Shown in pieces: positions 16,438 to 26,750 of a stretch of 64,000 bases of DNA. Position 1 is the stretch's first letter. Each line of letters opens with the position of its first letter. The stretch comes from Falsiroseomonas selenitidurans (lineage in GTDB: Bacteria > Pseudomonadota > Alphaproteobacteria > Acetobacterales > Acetobacteraceae). The stretch spans positions 80,609-144,608 of the forward strand of contig NZ_JAAVNE010000009.1 in assembly GCF_012103215.1 (NCBI RefSeq), in the 5' to 3' direction. A model generated the notes under the pieces. The model was not told the DNA's origin. It ran no database searches and saw nothing but the letters and a program-made list of their open reading frames with translations. The position numbers and the translations under genes are program-made.

Positions 16438-17175
16438 ATGATGCGCCGCGATATCGGGATGGCGCCGCTGCGCCCCTCCGCCAACCTGACCGGCGCCCTG
16501 GTGCACCGGCTGGCGGAGGAAATCCGCAGCGGCCGCCTGGCCCCCGGCGCCCGCCTGCCGACCGAACAGGATCTGATGCGGGAAGCCGGCGTCAGCCGCA
16601 CCGTGGTGCGCGAAGCCGTGGCCGCGCTGCGGGCGGAGGGGCTGGTGGTGACGCGCCAGGGTGTCGGCGCCTTCGTCACCGAGCGCCCCGGGGAGGGCAT
16701 CTTCCGCCTCACGCCCAGCGAGGCGGAGGGGCTGCAGCAGGTGATCCAGGTGCTGGAACTGCGCCTGGCGCTGGAGGTGGAGGCCGCCGGCCTGGCCGCC
16801 GAACGCCGCAGCGCCGCCGCCCTGGCGATGATCGAGGAGGCGGAGGCGCTGTTCGACGCCGCCGTGGCCGCCGGCGGCGATGCCGCGGAGGCCGATTTCG
16901 CGCTGCACCGCGCCATCTTCATGGCCACTGGCAACCCGCATTTCCTGCGCTTCCTGGAAGTGCTGGGGCGCCACGCCATCCCGCGCCGGGCGCTCGGCCT
17001 GGTCGAGCGCAGCGAGGCGGAGCGGAAGCAATACCTGGCCCAGGTGCGCGGCGAGCACCGCCTGGTGGCGGCGGCGATCGCGGCAGGCGACCCCGAAGCC
17101 GCCCGCGGCGCGATGCGCCGCCACCTGGAAGCCGCGCGCGAACGCTACCGGCGCTTGGCGGCCCAGGCGGGATAG
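16438..17175 (+). CDS. GntR-family regulator with FCD domain
   Basis: This 245-residue transcription factor has an N-terminal winged helix-turn-helix (RSGRLAPGARLPTEQDL, then VSRTVVREAVAALRAEGLV). The C-terminal all-helical FCD domain carries the metal or acid-binding pattern DFALHRAIF and later histidines. I start it at ATG 16438; a frame from 16357 is open but would run through the palindromic operator candidate at 16384-16404. It probably controls the flanking MmgE/PrpD gene or the binding-protein/hydrolase pair in response to a small acid. Confidence 0.85.
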   Translation: MMRRDIGMAPLRPSANLTGALVHRLAEEIRSGRLAPGARLPTEQDLMREAGVSRTVVREAVAALRAEGLVVTRQGVGAFVTERPGEGIFRLTPSEAEGLQQVIQVLELRLALEVEAAGLAAERRSAAALAMIEEAEALFDAAVAAGGDAAEADFALHRAIFMATGNPHFLRFLEVLGRHAIPRRALGLVERSEAERKQYLAQVRGEHRLVAAAIAAGDPEAARGAMRRHLEAARERYRRLAAQAG

Positions 17176-17261
17176 GCAGGCGGGGCAACGCCCGGCCGGG
17201 GCCTTCGCCACCGCGCCCCGTTGCGCCTATCCTGCCCGCCGGGAATGCAGGAGCGCGCACC

Positions 17262-18629
17262 ATGGAAAACCCGCTGATCCGCCTGGCCGAACACGCCGCC
17301 AGCTGGCGCGACCGGCCGCTGCCGGCGGCGGTGGCGCACCATGCCCGACGCGCGCTGATCGACTGGTTCGCCGCCCTGCTGCCCGGCTGCACCCAGCCCC
17401 CCGCCAGCCTGATGGCCGGGGTGCTGGCCGACCAGCGCGGCACCGGAAGGGCGATCTGCTACGTGGACGGCCAGGCGGGCGCGCTGCGCCACGCGGCGCT
17501 GCTGAACGCCACCGCAAGCCATACCGTGGAATTCGACGACATCTTCCGCGACGCCGGCTACCACCCGGGCTGCCCCACCATCCCCGCCGCGCTGGCCGCC
17601 GCCCAGGCCCGGGGCACGGACATGGACACGCTGCTGCGCGCCATGGTCGCGGGCTACGAGGTCTCCTGCCGCATCGGCCTGGCGGTGCAGCCCAGCCATT
17701 ACCGCTACTGGCACACCACCGGCACCGTCGGCACCTTCGGCGCGGCCGCCGCCGTCGGCGTGGTGCTGGGCCTCGATGCGCACCGCATGGCCCATGCCCT
17801 GGCCACCGCGGCGACAATGGCGGGCGGGCTGCAACAGGCCTTCCGCGGCGAGGGGATGAGCAAGCCGCTGCATCCCGGCCATGCGGCGGAAGCCGGCGCC
17901 CTGGCGGCGCTCGCCGCCTCGGCCGGCGTGACCGGGGCGCTGGACGTGCTGCACGGCCCGGTGGGCTTCGCCGCCGCCACCAGCGCGGATGCCGGCCAAT
18001 GGGACAAGGCGCTGGCGGGGCTGGATGAGTGGGTCGCCATCACCCGCATGACCTTCAAGAACCACGGCTGCTGCGGCCACATCTTCGCCGCGCTGGACGG
18101 GCTGGCGGCGTTGCAGGACCGGCATGGCTTCACCGCGGAACAGGTCGCCGCGCTGCATATCGGCGGCTACAGCGCCACCAAGGATGTCTGTGACCGGCCG
18201 GTGGTGGCGACGGAACAGCAGGCCCGCTTCAGCGCGCAATACTGCGCCGGCGCGCTGCTGGTCCTCGGCGGAGTCCGGCTGGCCGCCTTCGCGCCGGCGA
18301 ACCTGGCCAATCCCCGCATCCACGCCATGATGGAGAAGGTGACCGTCAGCCTGGACCCCGCCCTGGCGCAGGATTATCCGGCCCGGCGCGCCGCCAATCT
18401 GCGCCTGGAACTAGTGGATGGGCGGGTGCTGGAACACCACCAGCCGACCCGCAAGGGCGACCCGGACGCGCCGCTTTCCGATGCCGAACTCGCCGCGAAA
18501 TTCTACGAACTCGCCGTGCCGGCGATCGGCGCGACGGCGGCCGAGGCGCTGCTGGACCTGCTGCGGCATGGCGCGGCATTGCCCGGGGCGCTGCCGCTGG
18601 CGGCGCAGAGGCTCGAACCGGCATCGTGA
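17262..18629 (+). CDS. MmgE/PrpD family protein (2-methylcitrate dehydratase-like)
   Basis: This 455-residue protein is full length for the family, whose known members are 2-methylcitrate dehydratase, aconitate decarboxylase and iminodisuccinate epimerase. Conserved pieces are SHTVEFDDIF, YHPGCPTIPAA, the YWHTTGTVGTFGAA loop, KPLHPGHAAEAG and the FKNHGCCGH segment. AGGAG lies 8 nt before the ATG at 17262. No prpB or prpC is nearby, so a methylcitrate cycle role is not supported. With the GntR gene and a fumarate-reductase-like flavoprotein next door, a di- or tricarboxylate substrate is plausible. Confidence 0.88.
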   Translation: MENPLIRLAEHAASWRDRPLPAAVAHHARRALIDWFAALLPGCTQPPASLMAGVLADQRGTGRAICYVDGQAGALRHAALLNATASHTVEFDDIFRDAGYHPGCPTIPAALAAAQARGTDMDTLLRAMVAGYEVSCRIGLAVQPSHYRYWHTTGTVGTFGAAAAVGVVLGLDAHRMAHALATAATMAGGLQQAFRGEGMSKPLHPGHAAEAGALAALAASAGVTGALDVLHGPVGFAAATSADAGQWDKALAGLDEWVAITRMTFKNHGCCGHIFAALDGLAALQDRHGFTAEQVAALHIGGYSATKDVCDRPVVATEQQARFSAQYCAGALLVLGGVRLAAFAPANLANPRIHAMMEKVTVSLDPALAQDYPARRAANLRLELVDGRVLEHHQPTRKGDPDAPLSDAELAAKFYELAVPAIGATAAEALLDLLRHGAALPGALPLAAQRLEPAS

Positions 18630-18693
18630 TTGCCTATAACGGCGGTATCCAGGCGTTCGTCACGCCCGGCCGCAGCGCGGTCGCCGCAGGCAC

Positions 18694-20016
18694 TCAGCCC
18701 GCCGCCGCCTGGCCGGCGCGCAGGCCCAGCGCGAAGGACTGCGCCAGGCCATTGCCCGGCACGTAGCCGGCGGCGCCATGGCCGGAAATGCCGCAGGCCA
18801 CGCCGCCGGCGGCGAACAGGTGGGGGATGGGCGTGCCATCCTCCCGCAGCACCCGCGCCTGTGCATCCACCCGCACGCCACCCTGGGTGTGCGCCAGCGC
18901 GCCCGTCACCTCCGCCGCGAAGAAGGGCGGCGCCAGCGTGCCGCCCCAGCGCTGCCGGCCGAAGGGGTCGGGCAGCGCGCCATGCCCGGCCAGGGTCTCC
19001 GCCAGCGCCGCCGCCGGCAGGCCGAAGCGGGCGGCGAGCGCCGGCAGGTCGGCGCAACACGCAACGGCACCGAGTTCCACCGCGCGGCGGAACGGGCCGC
19101 CGGCGAGCGCCGCCTGCTGCGCCGCCGCCCCCCACACTTCCACCGCCACGCCGCCGGGCTGCGCCAGCAGATGCGCGGTGAGTTCGGACGGCCCCATGTC
19201 CTCCGCCACGAAGCGCCGGCCCTGCCGGTTCACCAGCACCGCACCCAGCGAGGGCAGCGAGGCGCCGAAGCGCGGCCGCACCCCGTTCCAGCGATGCGGC
19301 GAGACATGCGGCTGGCCCTGGTAGCTGTCCATGCACAGCAGCCCCGCCCCCAGCGCCGCCGCCCAGCTGATGCCCGCCCCGTCGCAATGCACGCCGCCGA
19401 CATGCACCGCCGCGGCGGCCTCGGGACAGAACCGCGCCAGCATCGGGGCCGCCCCGCCGAAGCCGCCGGTGGCCAGCACCACGGCACGCGCCGGCACCGG
19501 ACCCGCCGCCGTGGTCACGCCGCGCTGCCCGGGCAGCAGGCCCGTCACCCGCACCCCGTCGCGCAGCGCGATCCCCGCCTGCGCCGCCACCGCCGCGCGC
19601 AGCAGCGCCTGCAATTCCGCGCCGCTTTCGGCCGGCGTGGCGTGCAGCCGCATGGCGGAATGGCCCGGCCAGCGGGAGGTGGTGTGCAGGTGAAGCGGCA
19701 ACCCCGCGACATCCGCCAGGAATGCCACCGCCGCCGCCGCGCCCTGCGTCACCGTGGCCAGCAGCACCGGGTCCACCGCCGCGCCGGATTTGGCGCGGAC
19801 ATCGGCGGCGAAGGCCTCGGGCGAATCGGCCTCCCCCACCGCGGCCTGCCAGCGCGTGCCGGCCGCGGCGATCAGCCCTCCGGAGACGGACAGCGTGGTC
19901 GGCGCCGCCAGGTCGCGTTCCAGCAGCGCCACGCGCGCCCCGGCCTGGGCCGCCGCCAGCGCCGTCATCATGCCGGCCGCCCCGGCCCCGGCCACCACCA
20001 CGTCAATATCCTGCAT
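18694..20016 (-). CDS. FAD-dependent dehydrogenase of the fumarate reductase/tricarballylate dehydrogenase group
   Basis: This 440-residue flavoprotein has the dinucleotide motif GAGAAG at residues 10-15. The FAD-domain C-terminal signature is LFAAGGVACGISGHGAAGYVPGNG, and TQGGVRVD belongs to the substrate domain. This pattern is shared by succinate/fumarate oxidoreductases, TcuA and ketosteroid dehydrogenases. The ATG at 20016 is where homology begins; the longer upstream frame crosses into the divergent promoter region. It converges on the MmgE/PrpD gene with 64 bp between. No cytochrome or iron-sulfur partner is adjacent. Confidence 0.83.
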   Translation of the reverse strand: MQDIDVVVAGAGAAGMMTALAAAQAGARVALLERDLAAPTTLSVSGGLIAAAGTRWQAAVGEADSPEAFAADVRAKSGAAVDPVLLATVTQGAAAAVAFLADVAGLPLHLHTTSRWPGHSAMRLHATPAESGAELQALLRAAVAAQAGIALRDGVRVTGLLPGQRGVTTAAGPVPARAVVLATGGFGGAAPMLARFCPEAAAAVHVGGVHCDGAGISWAAALGAGLLCMDSYQGQPHVSPHRWNGVRPRFGASLPSLGAVLVNRQGRRFVAEDMGPSELTAHLLAQPGGVAVEVWGAAAQQAALAGGPFRRAVELGAVACCADLPALAARFGLPAAALAETLAGHGALPDPFGRQRWGGTLAPPFFAAEVTGALAHTQGGVRVDAQARVLREDGTPIPHLFAAGGVACGISGHGAAGYVPGNGLAQSFALGLRAGQAAAG

Positions 20017-20155
20017 GGCGGAAGAATGGCGCAGTCCCCCGCCGGGGTCGAGGCGGCCGGGCCGGCCTGCGGCCGCCATCGGTTTGTCCAGCCAGGCCAT
20101 TCCCAACCGTCGCCGGCAGGCGCATCTGATCCGCCAAGCCTTCGAGGAGCCTGTG

Positions 20156-21178
20156 ATGCGCGCCATCGCCTATACCCACAGCCTGCCGGCCAGCGACCCC
20201 GCCGCCCTGCAGGACATGGACCTGCCCGATCCGCCCGCCCCCACCGGGCGCGACCTGCTGGTGGCGGTGCACGCCATCTCGGTGAACCCGGTGGATGCCA
20301 AGGTGCGGCTGCGCGACGATCCGCGTGGCAGCCCGAAGATCCTGGGCTACGACGCCGCCGGCGTGGTGCGCGCGGTGGGGCCGGGGGCCACGCTGTTCCG
20401 CCCCGGCGATGCGGTGTTCTATGCCGGCGACATCACCCGCCCCGGCACCAACGCCGCGCTGCATCTGGTGGATGAGCGCCTCGTCGGCCCGAAGCCCGCG
20501 GCGCTTTCCTTCGCCCAGGCGGCCGCCGTGCCGCTGACCGCCATCACGGCGTGGGAGGCGCTGTTCGACCGCCTGCGCATCCCGCGCGGAACCCCGGCGC
20601 GGGAGGAAGCGGTGCTGATCATCGGCGGTGCCGGCGGCGTCGGCTCCATCGCCGTGCAGCTCGCCCGCCAGCTCACCGGGCTGCGGGTGGTGGCCACCGC
20701 CAGCCGGCCGGAGACGGTGGCCTGGGCGCGGGAGATGGGTGCGCATGACGTGCTGGACCATGCGGGCGACCTGGCGGCGCAGGCCAGGGCGCTCGGCGTG
20801 CCCTTCCCGGCCATCTTCGTGACGACGCAGACCGAGGCCCATTGGCCGGCGGTCTGCGAGATCATCGCGCCGCAGGGCGCCATCTGCCTGATCGACGACC
20901 CGAAGACCGCGCCTGACTTCCGGATGCTGAAGCTGAAGGCGGCCTCGCTGCACTGGGAGCTGATGTTCACCCGGTCCCGCTTCCGCACGCCGGACATGCA
21001 GGCGCAGCACGCGCTGCTGGTGGAGGTCAGCCGGATGCTCGACACCGGCACGCTGCGCACCACGCTGGGCGAGCATTTCGGGCCGATCACCGCCGCCAAT
21101 CTGCGCCGCGCCCATGCCGCGATCGAAAGCGGCACGTCGCGCGGCAAGATCGTGCTGGAGGGTTTTCCCGCCGGCTGA
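20156..21178 (+). CDS. MDR-superfamily oxidoreductase (quinone-oxidoreductase-like)
   Basis: This 340-residue medium-chain dehydrogenase/reductase has a GroES-like N-terminal half with VNPVDAKVR and GYDAAGVV. The NAD(P)-binding motif IIGGAGGVGSIAVQLA is near residue 160. The cysteine/histidine set of zinc alcohol dehydrogenases is not visible, so it should be a zinc-free enone or quinone reductase. GAGGAG lies 6 nt before the ATG at 20156. It diverges from the flavoprotein gene across 139 bp and its stop abuts the convergent importer operon. Substrate unknown. Confidence 0.87.
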   Translation: MRAIAYTHSLPASDPAALQDMDLPDPPAPTGRDLLVAVHAISVNPVDAKVRLRDDPRGSPKILGYDAAGVVRAVGPGATLFRPGDAVFYAGDITRPGTNAALHLVDERLVGPKPAALSFAQAAAVPLTAITAWEALFDRLRIPRGTPAREEAVLIIGGAGGVGSIAVQLARQLTGLRVVATASRPETVAWAREMGAHDVLDHAGDLAAQARALGVPFPAIFVTTQTEAHWPAVCEIIAPQGAICLIDDPKTAPDFRMLKLKAASLHWELMFTRSRFRTPDMQAQHALLVEVSRMLDTGTLRTTLGEHFGPITAANLRRAHAAIESGTSRGKIVLEGFPAG

Positions 21179-22153
21179 TCAGCCGTGCAGGTGGCAGGCG
21201 ACGCCGCCCTGGTTGTCGCCCGCCGCCTGCGTCCAACCCGGCATCCGCACCGAGCATTGCGGCATGGCGTGCGGGCAACGCGGATGGAAGGGGCAGCCGG
21301 GCGGCGGATTCGCGGCGGAGGGGATCTCCCCGATGATGCGCGGCAGCACGCCGCGCCGCGCCGGGTCCGGGATCGGCGACGCGTCGCGCAGCATCTGCGC
21401 GTAAGGGTGCAGCGGGTTGGCCAGCACGCGGCCGGCCGGCCCCTCCTCCACGATGCGGCCGAGATACATCACCGCGACGCGGTCGCAGAACCAGCGCACC
21501 ACCGAAAGATCGTGGCTGACGAACAGGAAGGACAGGCCGCGCCGCTTGCGGAGGTCCTGCATCAGCAGCAGCACCTGCGCCTGCACCGAGACATCCAGCG
21601 CCGAGACGGGCTCATCCGCCACGATCAGCTCCGGCTCCACCGTCAGGGCACGGGCGATGCCGATGCGCTGGCGCTGGCCGCCGCTGAATTCATGCGGGAA
21701 GCGATCCAGCGCCGCGGGCGGCAGGCCCACCTCCTCCAGCAGCGCCGCGGCGCGGCGGCGGGCTTCCTTTCCCTCCGCCAGGCCATGCACCTGCATCGGC
21801 TCCATCAGCGCGCTGCCGATGGACTGCCGCGGGTCGAGCGAGGAATAGGGATCCTGGAAGACGATCTGCATGCGCCGGCGCAGCGCCTTCAGGCTGGCAC
21901 CCTGGGCGGTGAGGACATTCTCCCCCTTCCAGGTGACGGTGCCGGCATCGGGTTCGATCAGCCTGAGAAGGGCGCGGGCCGCGGTGGATTTGCCGCAGCC
22001 GGATTCACCCACCAGGCCGAAGGCCTCGCCGGCATGGATGGTGAAGGAGATGTCCTCCACCGCGCGGACGCGGACCGTGCGCGGCGTCGGGAACCCCTTC
22101 TTCGAGACGAAATGCTTGCGCAGCCCGTCAACGACCAGGACGGGTGTGGTCAT
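21179..22153 (-). CDS. Dpp/Opp-type ABC importer ATPase (DppF-like)
   Basis: This 324-residue ATPase has Walker A GESGCGKS, signature FSGGQRQR, Walker B LIVADEPVSALD and the switch histidine in FVSHDLS. The C-terminal oligopeptide extension has paired cysteines (CPFHPRCPHAMPQC). It is the last gene of the long minus-strand operon and its start overlaps the permease stop by 4 nt. Its usual partner ATPase (DppD-like) is not adjacent but lies upstream in the same operon at 29060-30046. Confidence 0.93.
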   Translation of the reverse strand: MTTPVLVVDGLRKHFVSKKGFPTPRTVRVRAVEDISFTIHAGEAFGLVGESGCGKSTAARALLRLIEPDAGTVTWKGENVLTAQGASLKALRRRMQIVFQDPYSSLDPRQSIGSALMEPMQVHGLAEGKEARRRAAALLEEVGLPPAALDRFPHEFSGGQRQRIGIARALTVEPELIVADEPVSALDVSVQAQVLLLMQDLRKRRGLSFLFVSHDLSVVRWFCDRVAVMYLGRIVEEGPAGRVLANPLHPYAQMLRDASPIPDPARRGVLPRIIGEIPSAANPPPGCPFHPRCPHAMPQCSVRMPGWTQAAGDNQGGVACHLHG

Positions 22154-23024
22154 TCGTTCCTCAGCTTCGGGTCGGTGGCGTCGCGCAGCCCGTCGCCCAC
22201 CATGTTCAGCCCCAGCACCAGGAACAGGATGGCGATGCCGGGAAACACGGCGAGCCAGGGCGCGTCCAGGATGTTCTCGAAGCCGTCGCGCGTCATGCCG
22301 CCCCAGGTCGCGGTCGGCGGCTTCACGCCAAGGCCGATGAAGGACAGGGACGCCTCCACGCGCACCGCGGTGGCCAGCCACAGCGTGCCCATCACCATCA
22401 CCTCGGACAGGATGTTGGGCAGGATGTGGCGGAACAGCACGCGGGTATGGCTGAAGCCCAGCGCCCGGCCGGCTTCCACGAAGGCACGTTCCTTCAGCGC
22501 CAGGGTGGGCGCCCGGGCGACGCGGGCGAAGGGCGCGATGGCGGTCAGCGCGATGGCCACCACCAGGTTGATCAACTCCGGCCCCAGCAGCGCCACCACG
22601 ATCAGGCCGAGGATCAGCGAGGGGAAGGACAGCAGCACATCCATCACCTGCATCACCAGCAGGTCGAACCTGCCGCCGATATAGCCGGAGACCAGGCCGA
22701 TGGCGCCGCCGATGATGGCGGCAGCGAAGATGGCACCGAGCGAGACGGTCAGCGAGATCTGCCCGCCCCACATGAGGCGGGAGAGGATGTCGCGACCGAA
22801 CTGGTCCGTGCCCAGCAGGAAGTCCGCGGAAGGCGGCTGCAGCCGGTTGAAGATGTCCTGCTCCGCCGGGTCGTAGGGCGCGAGCCAGGGGGCGAGCACG
22901 GCGGCCAGCATGATGATCACGCAGATCACCACGCCCACCGCGGTGGTCGGGTTGCTGCGCGCCTTGCCCAGCGCGCGCCGCCAGCCGGAGGGCGCCGGCG
23001 GGGCGACGAGTTCCTGGGTGACGC

Positions 23025-23028
<4 letters not shown>
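22150..23028 (-). CDS. Dpp-type ABC importer permease (DppC-like)
   Basis: This 292-residue inner-membrane protein has a cytoplasmic N-terminus, the first membrane helix near residues 28-50, then DQFGRDILSR and about five further helices. The ATPase-contacting EAA loop reads EAGRALGFSHTRVLFRHILPN. The ATG at 23028 overlaps the DppB-like stop and its own stop overlaps the ATPase start. It forms a heterodimeric channel with the DppB-like protein. Confidence 0.93.
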
Positions 23029-23966
<938 letters not shown>

Positions 23967-24027
23967 CGGCGGGCCCTGCGCCCTCTCCCGCATCCGGGAG
24001 AGGGTTGGGGTGAGCGCTCGGGCCGCG
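23967..24027. repeat. Intergenic palindromic REP-like hairpin
   Basis: CCCTCTCCC at 23981-23989 pairs with GGGAGAGGG at 23996-24004, followed by TTGGGGTGAG. This sequence style is a widespread intergenic palindrome in GC-rich proteobacteria. It sits between the binding-protein gene and the permease genes, a position where stem-loops often protect the upstream message and lower downstream expression. Confidence 0.6.
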
Positions 24028-25599
24028 TCACCGCAGCCGCGTCGCTTCGGTGATCAGCGGGCCCAGGCTCATCGAGCCGCGCAACGCGTAGCCGTAGTCC
24101 AGGTTGTCGCGGCGGGCGAAGACCAGCAGCGTCTCGATCAGCGGCACGCCGCAGACATTCTGCACCAGGATGCGCTGCGCCTCGCCCCACAGGCGGCGCT
24201 GCGCCTCGATGTCGGTGGAAACGCGCGCCTGGTCGATCTGCTCATCCGCCTGGTTGCAGTGCGAGAAATTCGTCACCGCCGTCGGCGTCTTCACGATGGA
24301 CCGGCCATGGAAGAACTGCGTCAGGTAGATGTCCGCCACCGGGAAGCGCGCGGCGGAGTAATAGACCAGCGGCGACAGGTCCTGGCGGATCTGCTGGTGG
24401 AAGGTCGCGTGTTCCACCACCTGAAGGTCGAGCGTGATGCCGGACCGGCGCAGCTGCTGCTGCACCACCTGCATCATGTTCAGCATCTCCGGCAGCTGCG
24501 TGTGGATGACGCGGATGGTGATGCCGTTCGGGTGCCCGGCCTCCGCCAGCAGCGCCCGCGCGCGCGCCGGATCGGCACCCGGCAGCGTGTGCTCCGCCGT
24601 GAAGCCGAGATAGCCGCGCGGCACCACGGACTGCGCTTCCCGCGACACGTCCTGGCCGCGGAAACGCACCAGCTCCGACCGGTTCACCGCATGCGCCATC
24701 GCCTGGCGGATGCGGATGTCGTTGAAGGGCGGCGCCGTGGTGTTCAGGTGCAGGATCGCCAGCTCACCCGGCTCGAACACATCGACCACGGTGTTCGGCA
24801 CCTGCCGCGTGCGGTTCACCCAGGTCTGGTCGGCGCGGCCGTAATTCAGGTCGAGCTCGCGATTCTGGAAGGCCAGGTCGCGCGAGGCGTCGGAGGGGAT
24901 GAAGCGGTAGCTGATGCGCCCCAGCTGCGGCGCGCCGCGGAAATAGCCCGCATGCGCCACCAGCTCGGCGGATTGGTTCGGCGTCACCCGGTCCAGCGCG
25001 AAGGGGCCGGTGCCGATCGGAGCGCGCACGAAATTGTCGCCGCGCTGCTCGACCGCCTTCTTCGAGACGATGTAGCCGCCGGAATAGTTGGTGAGGATGC
25101 CGAGCAGGCTCGGCACGTTGTTCCGCAGCACGATCCGCACGGTGTGGGAATCCACCGCCTCGATCGTCTCGATCGCGCGGTAGTCGGCGGCGAAGGCGCT
25201 GGAGGCGGCGGTGCCGGCCTTGCGCAGCGAGAACACCACGTCATCGGCGGTCATCTCGCCGAAGCCGCCATGGAACTGCACGCCGCGGCGCAGGTGGAAG
25301 GTCCAGGTCTTGCCGTCGGCGCTGCTCTCCCAGCGTTCCGCGAGGTCGGGCTCGATCAGCGCCGGGTCGATGGAGCCGGGCTTGAAGCGCACCAGGCCGT
25401 TGAACATCCAGGCGACGACGACGCGGTCGATGGTGGAGACGGCGAAGTGGGGATCAAGCCGCCCGACATCCTGCGCCGCCATGCCGACGCGCAGCGTCTG
25501 GCCCCCAGCGGCACCCTGCGCCATCGCCGTGGTGTTCAGCCCGATGGCGGAAGCGATGGCCATGGCGCTGCCCAGCAGCGCCGCACGAAATCCCCGCAT
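24028..25599 (-). CDS. Periplasmic binding protein of the first Dpp-type importer (family 5)
   Basis: This 523-residue secreted protein has a Sec signal ending near TAMAQ (residue ~27). Core motifs are LEPDLAERW-type EPDLAERWESSADGKTW, FHLRRGVQFH, DVVFSLRKA, GTGPFALDRVT and DIRIRQAMAHAVNR. It closely resembles the protein encoded divergently at 34131-35642, so the two are paralogs. It precedes its permeases in the operon and follows the dehydrogenase beta-subunit gene by 32 bp. This strongly suggests that the imported compound is the substrate of the dehydrogenase. Confidence 0.92.
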   Translation of the reverse strand: MRGFRAALLGSAMAIASAIGLNTTAMAQGAAGGQTLRVGMAAQDVGRLDPHFAVSTIDRVVVAWMFNGLVRFKPGSIDPALIEPDLAERWESSADGKTWTFHLRRGVQFHGGFGEMTADDVVFSLRKAGTAASSAFAADYRAIETIEAVDSHTVRIVLRNNVPSLLGILTNYSGGYIVSKKAVEQRGDNFVRAPIGTGPFALDRVTPNQSAELVAHAGYFRGAPQLGRISYRFIPSDASRDLAFQNRELDLNYGRADQTWVNRTRQVPNTVVDVFEPGELAILHLNTTAPPFNDIRIRQAMAHAVNRSELVRFRGQDVSREAQSVVPRGYLGFTAEHTLPGADPARARALLAEAGHPNGITIRVIHTQLPEMLNMMQVVQQQLRRSGITLDLQVVEHATFHQQIRQDLSPLVYYSAARFPVADIYLTQFFHGRSIVKTPTAVTNFSHCNQADEQIDQARVSTDIEAQRRLWGEAQRILVQNVCGVPLIETLLVFARRDNLDYGYALRGSMSLGPLITEATRLR

Positions 25600-25631
25600 G
25601 AAATTTTTCCCCGTTTGATCTGTCGGGGAGC

Positions 25632-26747
25632 TTAGACCGCTCCAGGCGCCGCCGTGAAGCGCCCGATGTCGAAGGCCTCCAGCGGCACATCCGTGGCCCC
25701 GTCCATCACCAGCTCGGACAGCACGGCGCCGACGCCCGGCCCGGTCTGGAATCCCTCGCCGCAGAAGCCGAAGGCATGCACCAGCCCCGGCGTGGTGCGG
25801 GAGGGGCCGAGCACCGGGAAATGGTCCGGCATCTCGCCATCCGTGCCGGTCCAGCTGCGGATCACCATGGCATGGGCCAGGCGCGGGATCACCGCGATGG
25901 CGCGCTGCATCGCACCAAAGGCGGCCTCCGGGCGTGGCCGCGTCACGCTGATGGCAGCGTCGCTCTCGCCGCGGCCACCGCCGAAGATGACGTTGCCGCG
26001 CGGGATCTGGCGGAGGTACAGGTCGCCGCCGACGACGCCGAGGCTTTCGCGCAGGAAGTAGGGCAGCGGCTCCGTCACCAGCATGTTGGGGTGCAGCTTT
26101 TCCACCGGCACGGGCTCGCCGAAGCGGGCCGCGATCGCGCCGCCCCAGAAGCCGGCGCAGTTCAGCAGCCAGGGCGCGGTGAAGTGCGTGCCATTCGCCC
26201 GCACGTCGAAGGCGGCGCCGTCATGCGCCAGCTCCGTCACCGCGTGGTGTTCCAGGATGGTGGCGCCCGCGGCCCGCGCGGCGCGCGCCAGGGCGGGGGC
26301 CAGCAGGCGCGGATTGGCGCTGCCATCCTCCTCCATCAGGCTGCCGCCGATGACCACGTCGCTGAAATGCGGGAAGCGCTCGCGGATCGCGTTGCGGCCG
26401 ATCATGCGCGGGTGCAGCCCGTGTTCCGCGGCCAGCGCGTTCCAGCGCAGCAGTTCCGCCTCCTCCGCCTCGCTGCGCGCCAGCTTGAGGTGGCCGCAGG
26501 GATCGAATTCCACATCCGCACCGGTGAGTTCGGTGATGCGCGACCAGATTTCCCGGGATTTGCGCGCCAGCGGAATGCCGGCCGGGTGGCGGCCCTGCTG
26601 GCGCACGCCGCCATAGTTCACGCCCGTGGCCTGGCTGCCCACCAGGCCGCGTTCCAGCAGCACCACCCGCACGCCCCGCTTCGCCAGATGCAAGGCGGCG
26701 GAACAGCCGGCGCCGCCGCCGCCGACGATCAGGACATCTGCTTGCAC
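25632..26747 (-). CDS. Amine dehydrogenase beta subunit, DadA-like flavoprotein (set 1)
   Basis: This 371-residue FAD protein belongs to the DAO family. The dinucleotide motif VGGGGAGCSAALHLAKRG is at the N-terminus, followed by a GVNYGGVRQQGRHP loop and the C-terminal GFCGEGFQTGPGVG FAD-binding segment. It resembles OoxB, HcnC and LhpB, the substrate-oxidising subunits of opine oxidase, hydrogen cyanide synthase and D-hydroxyproline dehydrogenase. The GTG start at 26747 lies 3 nt after the alpha-subunit stop. With the alpha and gamma genes it forms a complete set. Confidence 0.88.
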   Translation of the reverse strand: MQADVLIVGGGGAGCSAALHLAKRGVRVVLLERGLVGSQATGVNYGGVRQQGRHPAGIPLARKSREIWSRITELTGADVEFDPCGHLKLARSEAEEAELLRWNALAAEHGLHPRMIGRNAIRERFPHFSDVVIGGSLMEEDGSANPRLLAPALARAARAAGATILEHHAVTELAHDGAAFDVRANGTHFTAPWLLNCAGFWGGAIAARFGEPVPVEKLHPNMLVTEPLPYFLRESLGVVGGDLYLRQIPRGNVIFGGGRGESDAAISVTRPRPEAAFGAMQRAIAVIPRLAHAMVIRSWTGTDGEMPDHFPVLGPSRTTPGLVHAFGFCGEGFQTGPGVGAVLSELVMDGATDVPLEAFDIGRFTAAPGAV

Positions 26748-26750
26748 GCC

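Noticed and set aside
17262..18629. Methylcitrate cycle (propionate) role for the MmgE/PrpD gene.
   Set aside because: No methylcitrate synthase or methylisocitrate lyase gene is present, and the family has several other reactions.
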